Shown: positions 19,079 through 26,536 of the stretch, piece after piece
Numbering within the stretch: the first letter of the stretch is position 1
Layout: the number at the start of each line of letters is the position of its first letter
NCBI GenBank assembly: GCA_964427155.1
Contig: CAYRSC010000014.1
Location: 54,300 to 118,299 of the forward strand
Source of the DNA: Desulfothermus sp964427155
GTDB taxonomy: Bacteria; Desulfobacterota; Desulfovibrionia; Desulfovibrionales; Desulfothermaceae
Reading direction: 5' to 3'
DNA: 64,000 nucleotides
The notes under the pieces: model-generated
What the model was told of the DNA's origin: nothing
Databases searched by the model: none
Seen by the model: the letters and a program-made list of their open reading frames with translations, nothing else
Position numbers and translations under genes: made by a program

Positions 19079-19956
19079 TAAGATCCATGACTGGGTTTGG
19101 CTCTTACGAGGGGTGTGATGAACTGTGTTGTCAGTATTGGGAGGTGAGGAGTGTAAACTCCCGAAATCTAAATGTGCGTTTTAAGATACCCTCCTATGTG
19201 AGACCTTTTGAAAGTCAATGGATTCAGCAAGTAAAGGCAAATGCCCATCGGGGGAATATAGAGGTATTTCTGAATCTCAAGATACTAAAGAGAGATGCCC
19301 TCCCTTTTTCTATAAACGAGGTGCTTCTGGAGTTTTTATTTGACCACCTCAAGGAGTTTGCCTCAAGGAGAGGTGAGATATTTGTACCAGATTACAACAG
19401 GATATTTACCATCCCAGGGCTGTGGGTGGAAAATCCCCTCCCAGAGGAAGGGGAGCTTTTTACCTGTTTATGTGAAGGACTAAAAAGGGCGCTTTTGTCC
19501 TGGAATAGGTTTCGGGAGAGGGAAGGGATGGAGTTAAAGGAGGATTTGCTCCGTCGCCTCTCCACTCTTAAAACCCTCCACTCCAGGATAGAGGAGCTTT
19601 CCCCTTCCTTGTCCACAAAAAAATTTGACCTTTTTAAAGAGAGGATTAAAGAAATAATAGGCACTAGCAACGGCGTAGATAGGGATAGATTATATCAGGA
19701 ACTGGCCATCTTAAGTGACAGACTGGACATCTCAGAGGAACTTGTTAGATTGAGGACCCACTTGTGTGCCATAGAAGAAAAGTTGTCCAGGGGGGATGGT
19801 TCAGTGGGAAGGAGTCTGGATTTTTTGCTTCAGGAGTGTTTTAGGGAGATAAATACCTGCGCCAATAAGGCCCAGAGTTGTGAGATAAGTGCGGTAGCCG
19901 TTGAGTTCAAGACCGAATTGGAGAAATGCAGGGAACAGGTGCAGAACCTAGAATAA
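19075..19956 (+). CDS. YicC/YloC family endoribonuclease
   Basis: A 293-residue member of the YicC family of RNases. The start IRSMTGFGSYEG and SVNSRNLNVRFKIP are the N-terminal signature; the C-terminal DUF1732 part ends with LDFLLQECFREINTCANKAQ and VEFKTELEKCREQVQNLE. It is followed by remA and gmk, a gene order shared by many bacteria. ATGA overlap with the preceding DUF4416 gene. Confidence 0.93.
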   Translation: MIRSMTGFGSYEGCDELCCQYWEVRSVNSRNLNVRFKIPSYVRPFESQWIQQVKANAHRGNIEVFLNLKILKRDALPFSINEVLLEFLFDHLKEFASRRGEIFVPDYNRIFTIPGLWVENPLPEEGELFTCLCEGLKRALLSWNRFREREGMELKEDLLRRLSTLKTLHSRIEELSPSLSTKKFDLFKERIKEIIGTSNGVDRDRLYQELAILSDRLDISEELVRLRTHLCAIEEKLSRGDGSVGRSLDFLLQECFREINTCANKAQSCEISAVAVEFKTELEKCREQVQNLE

Positions 19957-19964
19957 GGAGAGAT

Positions 19965-20225
19965 ATGAAGAATAAACTATTAAATATCGGATTTGGTAAT
20001 TTTGTGGTGAGTTCCAGGATAGTAGGGATAGTTAACCCCAATTCTTCTCCCATGAGAAGACTCAGAGAGGACGCACGGGATACAGGCCGTCTTATTGACG
20101 CCACCCAGGGAAGAAAGACCCGCTCCATTATAATTACTGACTCAAATCATGTGTTTTTGTCCGCCCTTCAAGCAGATACTATTGGACAGAGATTTATGGC
20201 GGAAAAAGGAGATGATAATGACTAG
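19965..20225 (+). CDS. RemA-like DUF370 family protein
   Basis: An 86-residue protein related to the Bacillus matrix regulator RemA. Motifs LLNIGFGNFVVSSRIVGIV, SSPMRRLREDARD and GRLIDATQGRKTRSIIITDS fit the DUF370 family. In other bacteria these proteins bind DNA; the role here is not known. ATG 19965 has AAGGAG at 19955-19960. The end overlaps the gmk start. Confidence 0.92.
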   Translation: MKNKLLNIGFGNFVVSSRIVGIVNPNSSPMRRLREDARDTGRLIDATQGRKTRSIIITDSNHVFLSALQADTIGQRFMAEKGDDND

Positions 20226-20793
20226 CTCAGCAGTGGCCCTAGTCATAAGTGGCCCCTCTGGCGTGGGAAAGGGTACGCTGGTTAATATGTTGAGGAGGGA
20301 ATTCCCCTCTCTGGAATTTTCTGTCTCCTATACCACCCGACCCCCGAGAAAGGGGGAGGTGGATGGTGAACACTACCGTTTTGTCTCCAGGGAAGAATTT
20401 TTGAGATTAAAGGAAGAGGATTTTTTTGCTGAATGGGCAGAGGTACATTCCAATTACTATGGTACCCCCAGGGATGAGATTGAGAGAAAGCTTTCAGAGG
20501 GGATAGATGTGGTATTTGATATAGATGTGCAGGGGGCAAGACAACTTAGGAAAAACTTGAAAGATGCCACCTTTGTGTTTATCATGCCCCCTTCCCTGGA
20601 AGAGCTTAGAAACAGGCTCAGGGGCCGCTCCACAGAGAGTGAAGAGCTTATTGAGATGAGGTTAAAGAATGCTGAGGAGGAGATGTCCCTTGCTGATGAA
20701 TTTGACTATATTGTGGTAAATGATAACCTTGAAGAGGCGTATGAAATACTAAGGTGTATTTTTATATCACAACATGCTAAACCCAGGAAATAA
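20218..20793 (+). CDS. gmk: Guanylate kinase
   Basis: Converts GMP to GDP with ATP. Walker A is ISGPSGVGKGTL; GMP-binding motifs SVSYTTRPPRKGEVDGEHY and YYGTPRDEIE, then VVFDIDVQGARQL and FIMPPSLEELRNRL follow. From ATG 20218 the product is 191 residues, near the usual length. An ATG two codons earlier is possible but sits too close to the AAAGGAG site. Overlaps the remA stop. Confidence 0.95.
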   Translation: MTSSAVALVISGPSGVGKGTLVNMLRREFPSLEFSVSYTTRPPRKGEVDGEHYRFVSREEFLRLKEEDFFAEWAEVHSNYYGTPRDEIERKLSEGIDVVFDIDVQGARQLRKNLKDATFVFIMPPSLEELRNRLRGRSTESEELIEMRLKNAEEEMSLADEFDYIVVNDNLEEAYEILRCIFISQHAKPRK

Positions 20794-20811
20794 AGAGGGA
20801 GAGTTGTCCTT

Positions 20812-21582
20812 ATGAATATGAATGCACAGTCAAATGGGCAGGCACAGGAGGGGCGTAAGGAAAAGATAAAAGGGGTCTTTTCTACCCAGACCCTTATGAA
20901 GATAGGTACAGGCACCACCCAGCGCAAGACCGTTCAGAAGAGTTATTGGATGGCCACTGAACTTGATAATGGGATGGTGGAGATACAGCCCTTGAACAGG
21001 AACTATGTACCTTCAGGTCCAAAAAAGCTCATTACCTTGGAAGAACTCCTGGAGAAATATACCCCTGAACCAGAGTTTTATACCTATACAGTCTATCCCA
21101 AGATAAGAGAGCTAAATAAAACCATTGCCAGGGCAGACAGACACAGGATGCGGGGGGAGACCTATAGTGCAGAGTTTGAATACAAGAATGCCCTTAAGAT
21201 AGATGAGGAAAATATTAGGGCCAATTTTGGTCTGGGTCTCACCTATCTGGACAGGGGTGATACTGAGAGGGCCAATGACATCTTTGAACGTCTGGTAAAG
21301 CTGGATGCGGCCTTTGAGAAGGAGCATAAACACTTGTTTAACGAGTTTGGCATAAAGCTTAGAAAGAACAAGATGTATAAGCAGTGTCTAGACTATTATA
21401 TGAGGGCCCTTGAGCTTGCCCAGGATGATGAACATCTTTATTATAACATTGCCCGCTGTTATTTTGAGATGAAGGAGTTTGCAAAGTGTAAGGAATATCT
21501 GGAGAAGGCCCTGGAGTTGAACCCTGACTTTGAAGAGGGTAAAAAATTCATGGAGTTTTTGAAGAAGAAAAAACTTATTTAG
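20812..21582 (+). CDS. Tetratricopeptide repeat protein
   Basis: A 256-residue soluble TPR protein. The N-terminal 90 residues are not TPR (GVFSTQTLMKIGTGTTQRKT). Residues from about 105 contain at least three TPRs, including ENIRANFGLGLTYLDRGD, KQCLDYYMRALELAQDDEHL and KCKEYLEKALELNPDFEEG. No signal peptide. It takes the place after gmk where rpoZ often stands, but it is not RpoZ. Function unknown. Confidence 0.85.
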   Translation: MNMNAQSNGQAQEGRKEKIKGVFSTQTLMKIGTGTTQRKTVQKSYWMATELDNGMVEIQPLNRNYVPSGPKKLITLEELLEKYTPEPEFYTYTVYPKIRELNKTIARADRHRMRGETYSAEFEYKNALKIDEENIRANFGLGLTYLDRGDTERANDIFERLVKLDAAFEKEHKHLFNEFGIKLRKNKMYKQCLDYYMRALELAQDDEHLYYNIARCYFEMKEFAKCKEYLEKALELNPDFEEGKKFMEFLKKKKLI

Positions 21583-21591
21583 GGTAGTAGG

Positions 21592-23319
21592 TTGAGATAT
21601 AAGTGGGTGTTTTTTAGATCCAGAGGGGGGCCTGAGCCCCCTTCTCTTTTTAGATGGGGAAGAAAGTTAGGGGTCTCTGATTTTTTGACCAGACTTTTGT
21701 GGCGCAGGGGTATTACCTCCCTGGAGGAGATGGAAGTGTTTTTATATCCCAACCTGCGTCATTTAAGTCCCCTCAATAGTGTAAATTCTCTTATGGAGGC
21801 GGCCCATTTTATTGCCCGGGCCCTGGAGGCGGGAAAGAGGCTTTCCATCTGGGGAGATTACGATGTGGATGGGGTCACCTCCTGTGCCATTCTCTTTGAT
21901 TTTTTAAGAAAACGCCTGGATTATGAAGGTAATATATATATCCCCCACAGGATAGAAGAGGGGTATGGCCTGAGTGTGGAGGGGGTAGAAAGACTCAAAG
22001 AGGAGGGGGTGGATCTCCTTATAACCGTGGATTGCGGTATCACGGATGTGGAGTCAATAAGCAGGGCAAAGGAGTTGGGAATGGATGTGGTGGTAACTGA
22101 TCACCATCTCCCTGGTCCTGAGCTTCCCCCTGCAGATTTTATTGTGAATCCAAAGTTGGGCTCCTCTGGATATAAGAATCTTGCAGGAGTGGGGGTTAGT
22201 TTCCTGTTATGTGGGGCCCTCAATAAGCTCCTGCCAGGAGAGCCCTTGGATATAAGACAGTACCTTGACCTATTGGCCCTGGGTACTATTGCAGATGTAG
22301 TCTTTCTGGATATTGACAACAGGATATTGGTGAAAAATGGACTGCTAATACTATCTGAGTCCACCCGACCAGGTATTGTGGCATTGAAGGAGGTGAGTGG
22401 AATAAGTCAGGGTACTCCTTTAGGGATAGAAGAGGTTGGCTATGTACTTGCGCCCAGGATAAATGCGGCTGGCCGTATATCTCATGCCCAAGAGGCCCTG
22501 AGGCTCCTACTCAGCAGGGATATTGAGGAGGCCAGGGAGATTGCCAGACAACTGGAACTCTATAATAGGGAGAGGAGGAGACAGGAAGACCTCATCTGGG
22601 AGGAGGCCCTGAGCCAGGCGAGAGAGCAGGTATCCCAGAAGAGATGGGGGCTGGTATTGTTTTCCCATAACTGGCATCAGGGGGTTATAGGGATTGTGGC
22701 CTCCAGGATAGCAGAGATGTTTTATAGACCCACCTTTCTCCTTACAGGAGAGGATTCCCTCCTTAAGGGATCAGGGAGGAGCATCCCCCCTGTACATCTC
22801 TATCGGGTACTGGAAAGGTGTGGTTCCCTCCTAACCCGGTTTGGAGGACATGCCCAGGCAGGAGGGATCTCCATGGAGAAAGGGATGCTGGAGGAATTTT
22901 CCTCCATGTTTTCCAGGGCAGTGGAGGAGGAGGTGGAGGGTAAGATGCCAGTTCCCCTTTTGGAGATAGAGGCAAAGATGCCCCTTAGCATGGTAAATTA
23001 CGACCTTATAAAAGAACTCCAGTTGCTGGAACCTTATGGCCCAGGCAATCCTGAGCCTATATTTTGTTCCAATCCCCTGCGTGTAGGGGTAATCAGACCC
23101 TTTGGTGAGGGTCACCTATCCCTGGAGTTGTCAGACCCCCAGGCAAAGAGGAGCATCTGGGGAAAGGTGTGGAGAAGGGGAGAAGAGATAGGGAAGGGCC
23201 TTAAGGGAAGAGAGATAATTGTTGCATTTTATCCCAGGCTTTCTAGCTTCAATGGCCTGCTCAGCATTGAACTCCATGTAAAAGACCTCAAGTCCCCAGG
23301 TTTGAGCAACAGTAACTAA
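21592..23319 (+). CDS. recJ: Single-stranded-DNA-specific exonuclease RecJ
   Basis: 5'-3' exonuclease in recombination and mismatch repair. The 575 residues carry the DHH motifs: SIWGDYDVDGVTS, LLITVDCGI, VVVTDHHLPG, and the DHHA1 part with SHNWHQGVIGIVASR and RFGGHAQAGGISME. Start is a TTG at 21592, nine bases after the previous stop; GGGTAGTAGG serves as ribosome site. Length fits the family. Confidence 0.95.
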   Translation: MRYKWVFFRSRGGPEPPSLFRWGRKLGVSDFLTRLLWRRGITSLEEMEVFLYPNLRHLSPLNSVNSLMEAAHFIARALEAGKRLSIWGDYDVDGVTSCAILFDFLRKRLDYEGNIYIPHRIEEGYGLSVEGVERLKEEGVDLLITVDCGITDVESISRAKELGMDVVVTDHHLPGPELPPADFIVNPKLGSSGYKNLAGVGVSFLLCGALNKLLPGEPLDIRQYLDLLALGTIADVVFLDIDNRILVKNGLLILSESTRPGIVALKEVSGISQGTPLGIEEVGYVLAPRINAAGRISHAQEALRLLLSRDIEEAREIARQLELYNRERRRQEDLIWEEALSQAREQVSQKRWGLVLFSHNWHQGVIGIVASRIAEMFYRPTFLLTGEDSLLKGSGRSIPPVHLYRVLERCGSLLTRFGGHAQAGGISMEKGMLEEFSSMFSRAVEEEVEGKMPVPLLEIEAKMPLSMVNYDLIKELQLLEPYGPGNPEPIFCSNPLRVGVIRPFGEGHLSLELSDPQAKRSIWGKVWRRGEEIGKGLKGREIIVAFYPRLSSFNGLLSIELHVKDLKSPGLSNSN

Positions 23320-23338
23320 GGGTATGCCCCTGTTCTTT

Positions 23339-23373
23339 TGATGGTCAGGTCCCTCCCATCAGCCCTTCTTTTT
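23339..23373 (+). terminator. Probable terminator after recJ
   Basis: Stem TGATGG / CCATCA with an 11-base loop, followed by a T-rich stretch ending TTTTT. The stem is only 6 pairs, so efficiency is uncertain. Confidence 0.5.
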
Positions 23374-23473
23374 ATGTGCCATGTGTGCCTTTCTTACTTT
23401 CTGGATATGATTATTAAATAAATAGCATAGATAACACATCTATTTTTTCTTTCCCCTTTCTTGAGAAGATATA

Positions 23474-23502
23474 TTGCAATGGGGAGTTATGTGGATTATA
23501 GT
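23474..23502 (+). promoter_or_regulatory. Probable sigma-70 promoter of the hydrogenase operon
   Basis: -35 TTGCAA (23474-23479), 17-base spacer, -10 TATAGT (23497-23502). It lies about 100 bases before the start codon. A short inverted repeat GTGCC/GGCAC follows in the early transcribed region (23503-23522). The rest of the gap 23374-23473 shows nothing recognisable. Confidence 0.5.
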
Positions 23503-23583
23503 GTGCCCGAAAAGTTAGGCACGGCTTATTTTTTTATGACGTTTACCACGGGGAGTTTTCCCTGACACTTATAACCATAAGGA

Positions 23584-23601
23584 AACCACAAGGAGGTGGT
23601 T
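23584..23601 (+). promoter_or_regulatory. Hairpin presenting the ribosome site of the hydrogenase small subunit
   Basis: Perfect 6-pair stem AACCAC / GTGGTT whose 6-base loop is AAGGAG, the core of the ribosome site; the ATG follows directly after the stem. A wider 7-base inverted repeat ATAACCA/TGGTTAT surrounds it. Confidence 0.4.
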
Positions 23602-24570
23602 ATGTCCAAGATAAGATTTGGTTTTTTGCTCGCAGGGGGATGTGCAGGTTGTGAAACTGCCATGGTGGACCTTTCCGAGAGGCTTGTGGATGTATTGGAG
23701 CATCTGGAGGTGATGTTTTGGGCTCCCACTGTGGCAGATGTAAAATATGGAGACCTTGAGGAGATGGAGGATGGGTCCCTGGATCTTGCCTTTGTGGATG
23801 GTATGGTGAGGCTGGATGAGCATGAGCATATGATAAAGGTACTCAGGAGGAAATCCAAGGTCCTTGTTGCCTTTGGTATATGTGCCTCTTTGGGAGGTAT
23901 TCCTGCCATGGCAAATCTCTATGATAAGGAGGAGCTTTTTAAAGAGGCATATATTGAGAGTGTGTCCACAGAAAATCCAGAAGGCATATTTCCCCAGCCA
24001 GAGTATCTGGTGGATGGTAAATATCCCCTTACTCTCCCCAGGTTCCTGGACAAGGTGAGAAGTGTGGGGGACGTGGTAGAGGTGGACTATATGGTTGGGG
24101 GATGTCCCCCACACCATGAATTTATAGGGAAGATAGTGGAAAAGATCCTGGATAATGACCTACCCCCCAAGGGTTCGTGGATAACAGGAGGCAAATCTGT
24201 ATGCGATGTGTGCAAGAGGAATCCTGGAACCAGGTCAAGGATGAGGGGTAGTGTCTCTGAGATAAAGAGGGCCACAGATATTGCAGAGGAGGACAGGTGC
24301 CTTTTAGAGCAGGGGTATTTATGTCTGGGGGCCATGACCCAGGGAGACTGTGGGGCCTCCTGTCCAGGGGTCAATATGCCATGCAGGGGATGTGGAGGAC
24401 CCATGCCTGAGATAAAAGATTTTGGCTCCAGGTGTATTGCCACTATTGGTTCTATGCTCAAGGACCCTGGAGTTGCCGCAGATATAAAGAAAAAGTATGG
24501 AGACCTGCGCAAGCTCTTTTATAGATATAGTTTTGTGGGTAGTTTTATAGACAGAACCTCAAATAAATAA
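23602..24570 (+). CDS. mvhG: [NiFe] hydrogenase small subunit, MvhG-like (group 3)
   Basis: Electron-transfer subunit of a cytoplasmic F420-non-reducing type hydrogenase. About 322 residues, no Tat signal. The proximal cluster ligands show in LLAGGCAGCETAMVDL, FGICASLGG and the GGCPPHHEFI motif; further cysteines are in CDVCKRNPG, LEQGYLCLGAMTQGDCGASCP and MPCRGCGGPMP, fitting three [4Fe-4S] clusters. ATG 23602 is preferred over an in-frame GTG at 23596 because of the spacing to AAGGAG. The large subunit follows after 21 bases. Confidence 0.92.
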   Translation: MSKIRFGFLLAGGCAGCETAMVDLSERLVDVLEHLEVMFWAPTVADVKYGDLEEMEDGSLDLAFVDGMVRLDEHEHMIKVLRRKSKVLVAFGICASLGGIPAMANLYDKEELFKEAYIESVSTENPEGIFPQPEYLVDGKYPLTLPRFLDKVRSVGDVVEVDYMVGGCPPHHEFIGKIVEKILDNDLPPKGSWITGGKSVCDVCKRNPGTRSRMRGSVSEIKRATDIAEEDRCLLEQGYLCLGAMTQGDCGASCPGVNMPCRGCGGPMPEIKDFGSRCIATIGSMLKDPGVAADIKKKYGDLRKLFYRYSFVGSFIDRTSNK

Positions 24571-24591
24571 AAATTTCAGGAGGATATAATC

Positions 24592-26058
24592 GTGAAGAAG
24601 ATAGAGATAAATCCCATTACCCGTCTGGAGGGCCATGGGAAGATAGCCATATTCTTGGACGAGGAAGGGGAGGTAAGGGATGCCTTTTTCCAGGTGGTGG
24701 AGTTCAGGGGGTATGAGAAGTTTCTCCAGCAGATGCCCATGGAAGAGGTCCCAAGGACCGTGTCCACAATTTGTGGGGTGTGCAGGGGGGTGCACTTTAC
24801 TGCGGCCATGAAGGCCATGGATGAGGTCTATGGGGTGGTCCCCACTGAGGTGGCCAGAAAGATAAGGGAGATATATTATTGTTCCCATTACATAGAAGAC
24901 CATGCCCTTATCCTCTATGCCCTTGGACTCCCTGACTATGTGGTTGGACCGGAGGCAGATAAGGGGATAAGAAACATTGTGGGTCTCATCCAGAAGGTGG
25001 GAAGGGACACTGCAAGGGATGTCCTCCACAGGAGGGGACTTGCTGTGAGGATATTTGAGATGCTCGGTGGGAAGCCAAACCATCCCGTGTCTGCCCTCCC
25101 CGGTGGATGGTCAAAACACATCTCGGAAGAGGAGAGGGACCTTATTGATGCCTGGGCAGATGAGCTCATTGAGCTGGGGAAGATTACCCTGAAGATATTT
25201 CGGGATGTGGTCCTTGGAAACCCAGATTATCTAGACCTTATCACCAGCGATGTATATCGGGTGGAAGTGGGATACATGGGAAGTGTGGATGAAAAGGACC
25301 AGGTGAGCTATTATCATGGAAAACAGCGTGTGGTCTCCCCCACAGGAGAGGAGATAGGTGAGTTTGAAGGAAAGGGATATCTGGATTTTATATGTGAGAG
25401 GGTACTTCCATGGAGTTATCTAAAATTCCCCTATTTGAAAAAGCTGGGAGACTGGAGGGGGATAGAGGAGGGAAAGGGGAGCAATCTATATTCAGTGGGA
25501 CCCCTGGCCAGGTTTAATGTGGCCACAGGTATGGATACTCCCCTGGCCAATGAGGCCTTTGAGGAGTTTCAGGAATTTTTTAAACAACGTCCTGTTCACT
25601 ATATACAGGCGTATCATTGGGCCCGCGCCATAGAACTGCTAAATGCTGCGGAAAAGATAAAGATACTCATAAATGAGCCAGATATAACCAGCAGAGACGT
25701 GGTTTCTCCCCCATCTACCATAACAGGGGAGGGTATAGGAATCGTGGAGGCCCCCCGGGGGACCTTGATACATCACTATATTACTGATGATAAGGCAATA
25801 GTTCAGAGGGCAAACCTCATTGTGGCAACCACCCATAATAACGGTCCCATTAATCTGGCCATAAAAAAGGCCGCTAAGCACTTTATAAGAAAGGGAAAGA
25901 TAGACGATGCCATACTCAATTATGTGGAGATGGCCTTCAGGCCCTATGACCTGTGTCTGGCATGTGCCACCCATCAGGTCTCTCCCGGCCAGAGTGCAAT
26001 TGAGATAAGGGTATTTGACCATAATGGGGAACCTCTAAAAGAGATGAGAAATTTTTGA
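24592..26058 (+). CDS. mvhA: [NiFe] hydrogenase large subunit, MvhA-like (group 3)
   Basis: Carries the Ni-Fe active site. The 488 residues begin KKIEINPITRLEGHGKIAIF, the L0 region. L1 is STICGVCRGVHF and L2 near the end is YDLCLACATH. Twenty-seven residues follow the L2 histidine, which is a tail for removal by the protease encoded next. L2 has Leu where many large subunits have Pro (DLC rather than DPC). GTG start with AGGAGG upstream. It works with MvhG and the HdrA-MvhD fusion. Confidence 0.93.
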   Translation: MKKIEINPITRLEGHGKIAIFLDEEGEVRDAFFQVVEFRGYEKFLQQMPMEEVPRTVSTICGVCRGVHFTAAMKAMDEVYGVVPTEVARKIREIYYCSHYIEDHALILYALGLPDYVVGPEADKGIRNIVGLIQKVGRDTARDVLHRRGLAVRIFEMLGGKPNHPVSALPGGWSKHISEEERDLIDAWADELIELGKITLKIFRDVVLGNPDYLDLITSDVYRVEVGYMGSVDEKDQVSYYHGKQRVVSPTGEEIGEFEGKGYLDFICERVLPWSYLKFPYLKKLGDWRGIEEGKGSNLYSVGPLARFNVATGMDTPLANEAFEEFQEFFKQRPVHYIQAYHWARAIELLNAAEKIKILINEPDITSRDVVSPPSTITGEGIGIVEAPRGTLIHHYITDDKAIVQRANLIVATTHNNGPINLAIKKAAKHFIRKGKIDDAILNYVEMAFRPYDLCLACATHQVSPGQSAIEIRVFDHNGEPLKEMRNF

Positions 26059-26059
26059 T

Positions 26060-26524
26060 ATGAAAAGGGAAAGGCGCTGTCTCATTGTGGGGATTGGGAA
26101 CCCCAATATGGGGGATGATGCAATAGGCATTGTAGTGGCAGAGGAGATGGCCAGGAAAAGGAGGGATGTGGATGTGGAGGTACTTTTTTATATCTCCTTT
26201 GACCTCATGGACAGGATGCTTGGATACAACCATGTGATAATTGTGGATGCGGCCTATACAGGGGCAAGATATGGAGAGGTCATCCATATCCCCTATAGAA
26301 AAGGGATAACCACTGGGGAGCTAAAGAATTCCCACGGACTTGGGATATTTCAGGTGTTGGAGACAGGATATGTGGTGTATGGGAAAGAGATGCCCCAGAG
26401 GATAGACCTCATTCTCATAGAGACAGGGGAGATACGCGGATTTAAGAGGGGAATAAGCCGTGGGATGGAACTGAGTCTCCCTCATATAATAGGGGATATA
26501 GAGGAGATTATATCCCAAAACTAG
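26060..26524 (+). CDS. Hydrogenase maturation protease (HycI/HyaD family)
   Basis: A 154-residue peptidase that clips the C-terminal tail of the large subunit after nickel insertion. Motif LIVGIGNPNMGDDAIGIVVAEE holds the nickel-sensing acidic residues, and NHVIIVDAAYTG the second conserved Asp. It starts one base after the large-subunit stop, so the two genes are translationally linked. Confidence 0.93.
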   Translation: MKRERRCLIVGIGNPNMGDDAIGIVVAEEMARKRRDVDVEVLFYISFDLMDRMLGYNHVIIVDAAYTGARYGEVIHIPYRKGITTGELKNSHGLGIFQVLETGYVVYGKEMPQRIDLILIETGEIRGFKRGISRGMELSLPHIIGDIEEIISQN

Positions 26525-26536
26525 CAGGAGGACCAT

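Noticed and set aside
23503..23535. Inverted repeat GTGCC/GGCAC with a sigma-54-like GGCAC before the hydrogenase operon
   Set aside because: The GC element required 10 bases downstream is missing, and the 5-base arms are too short to call an operator.
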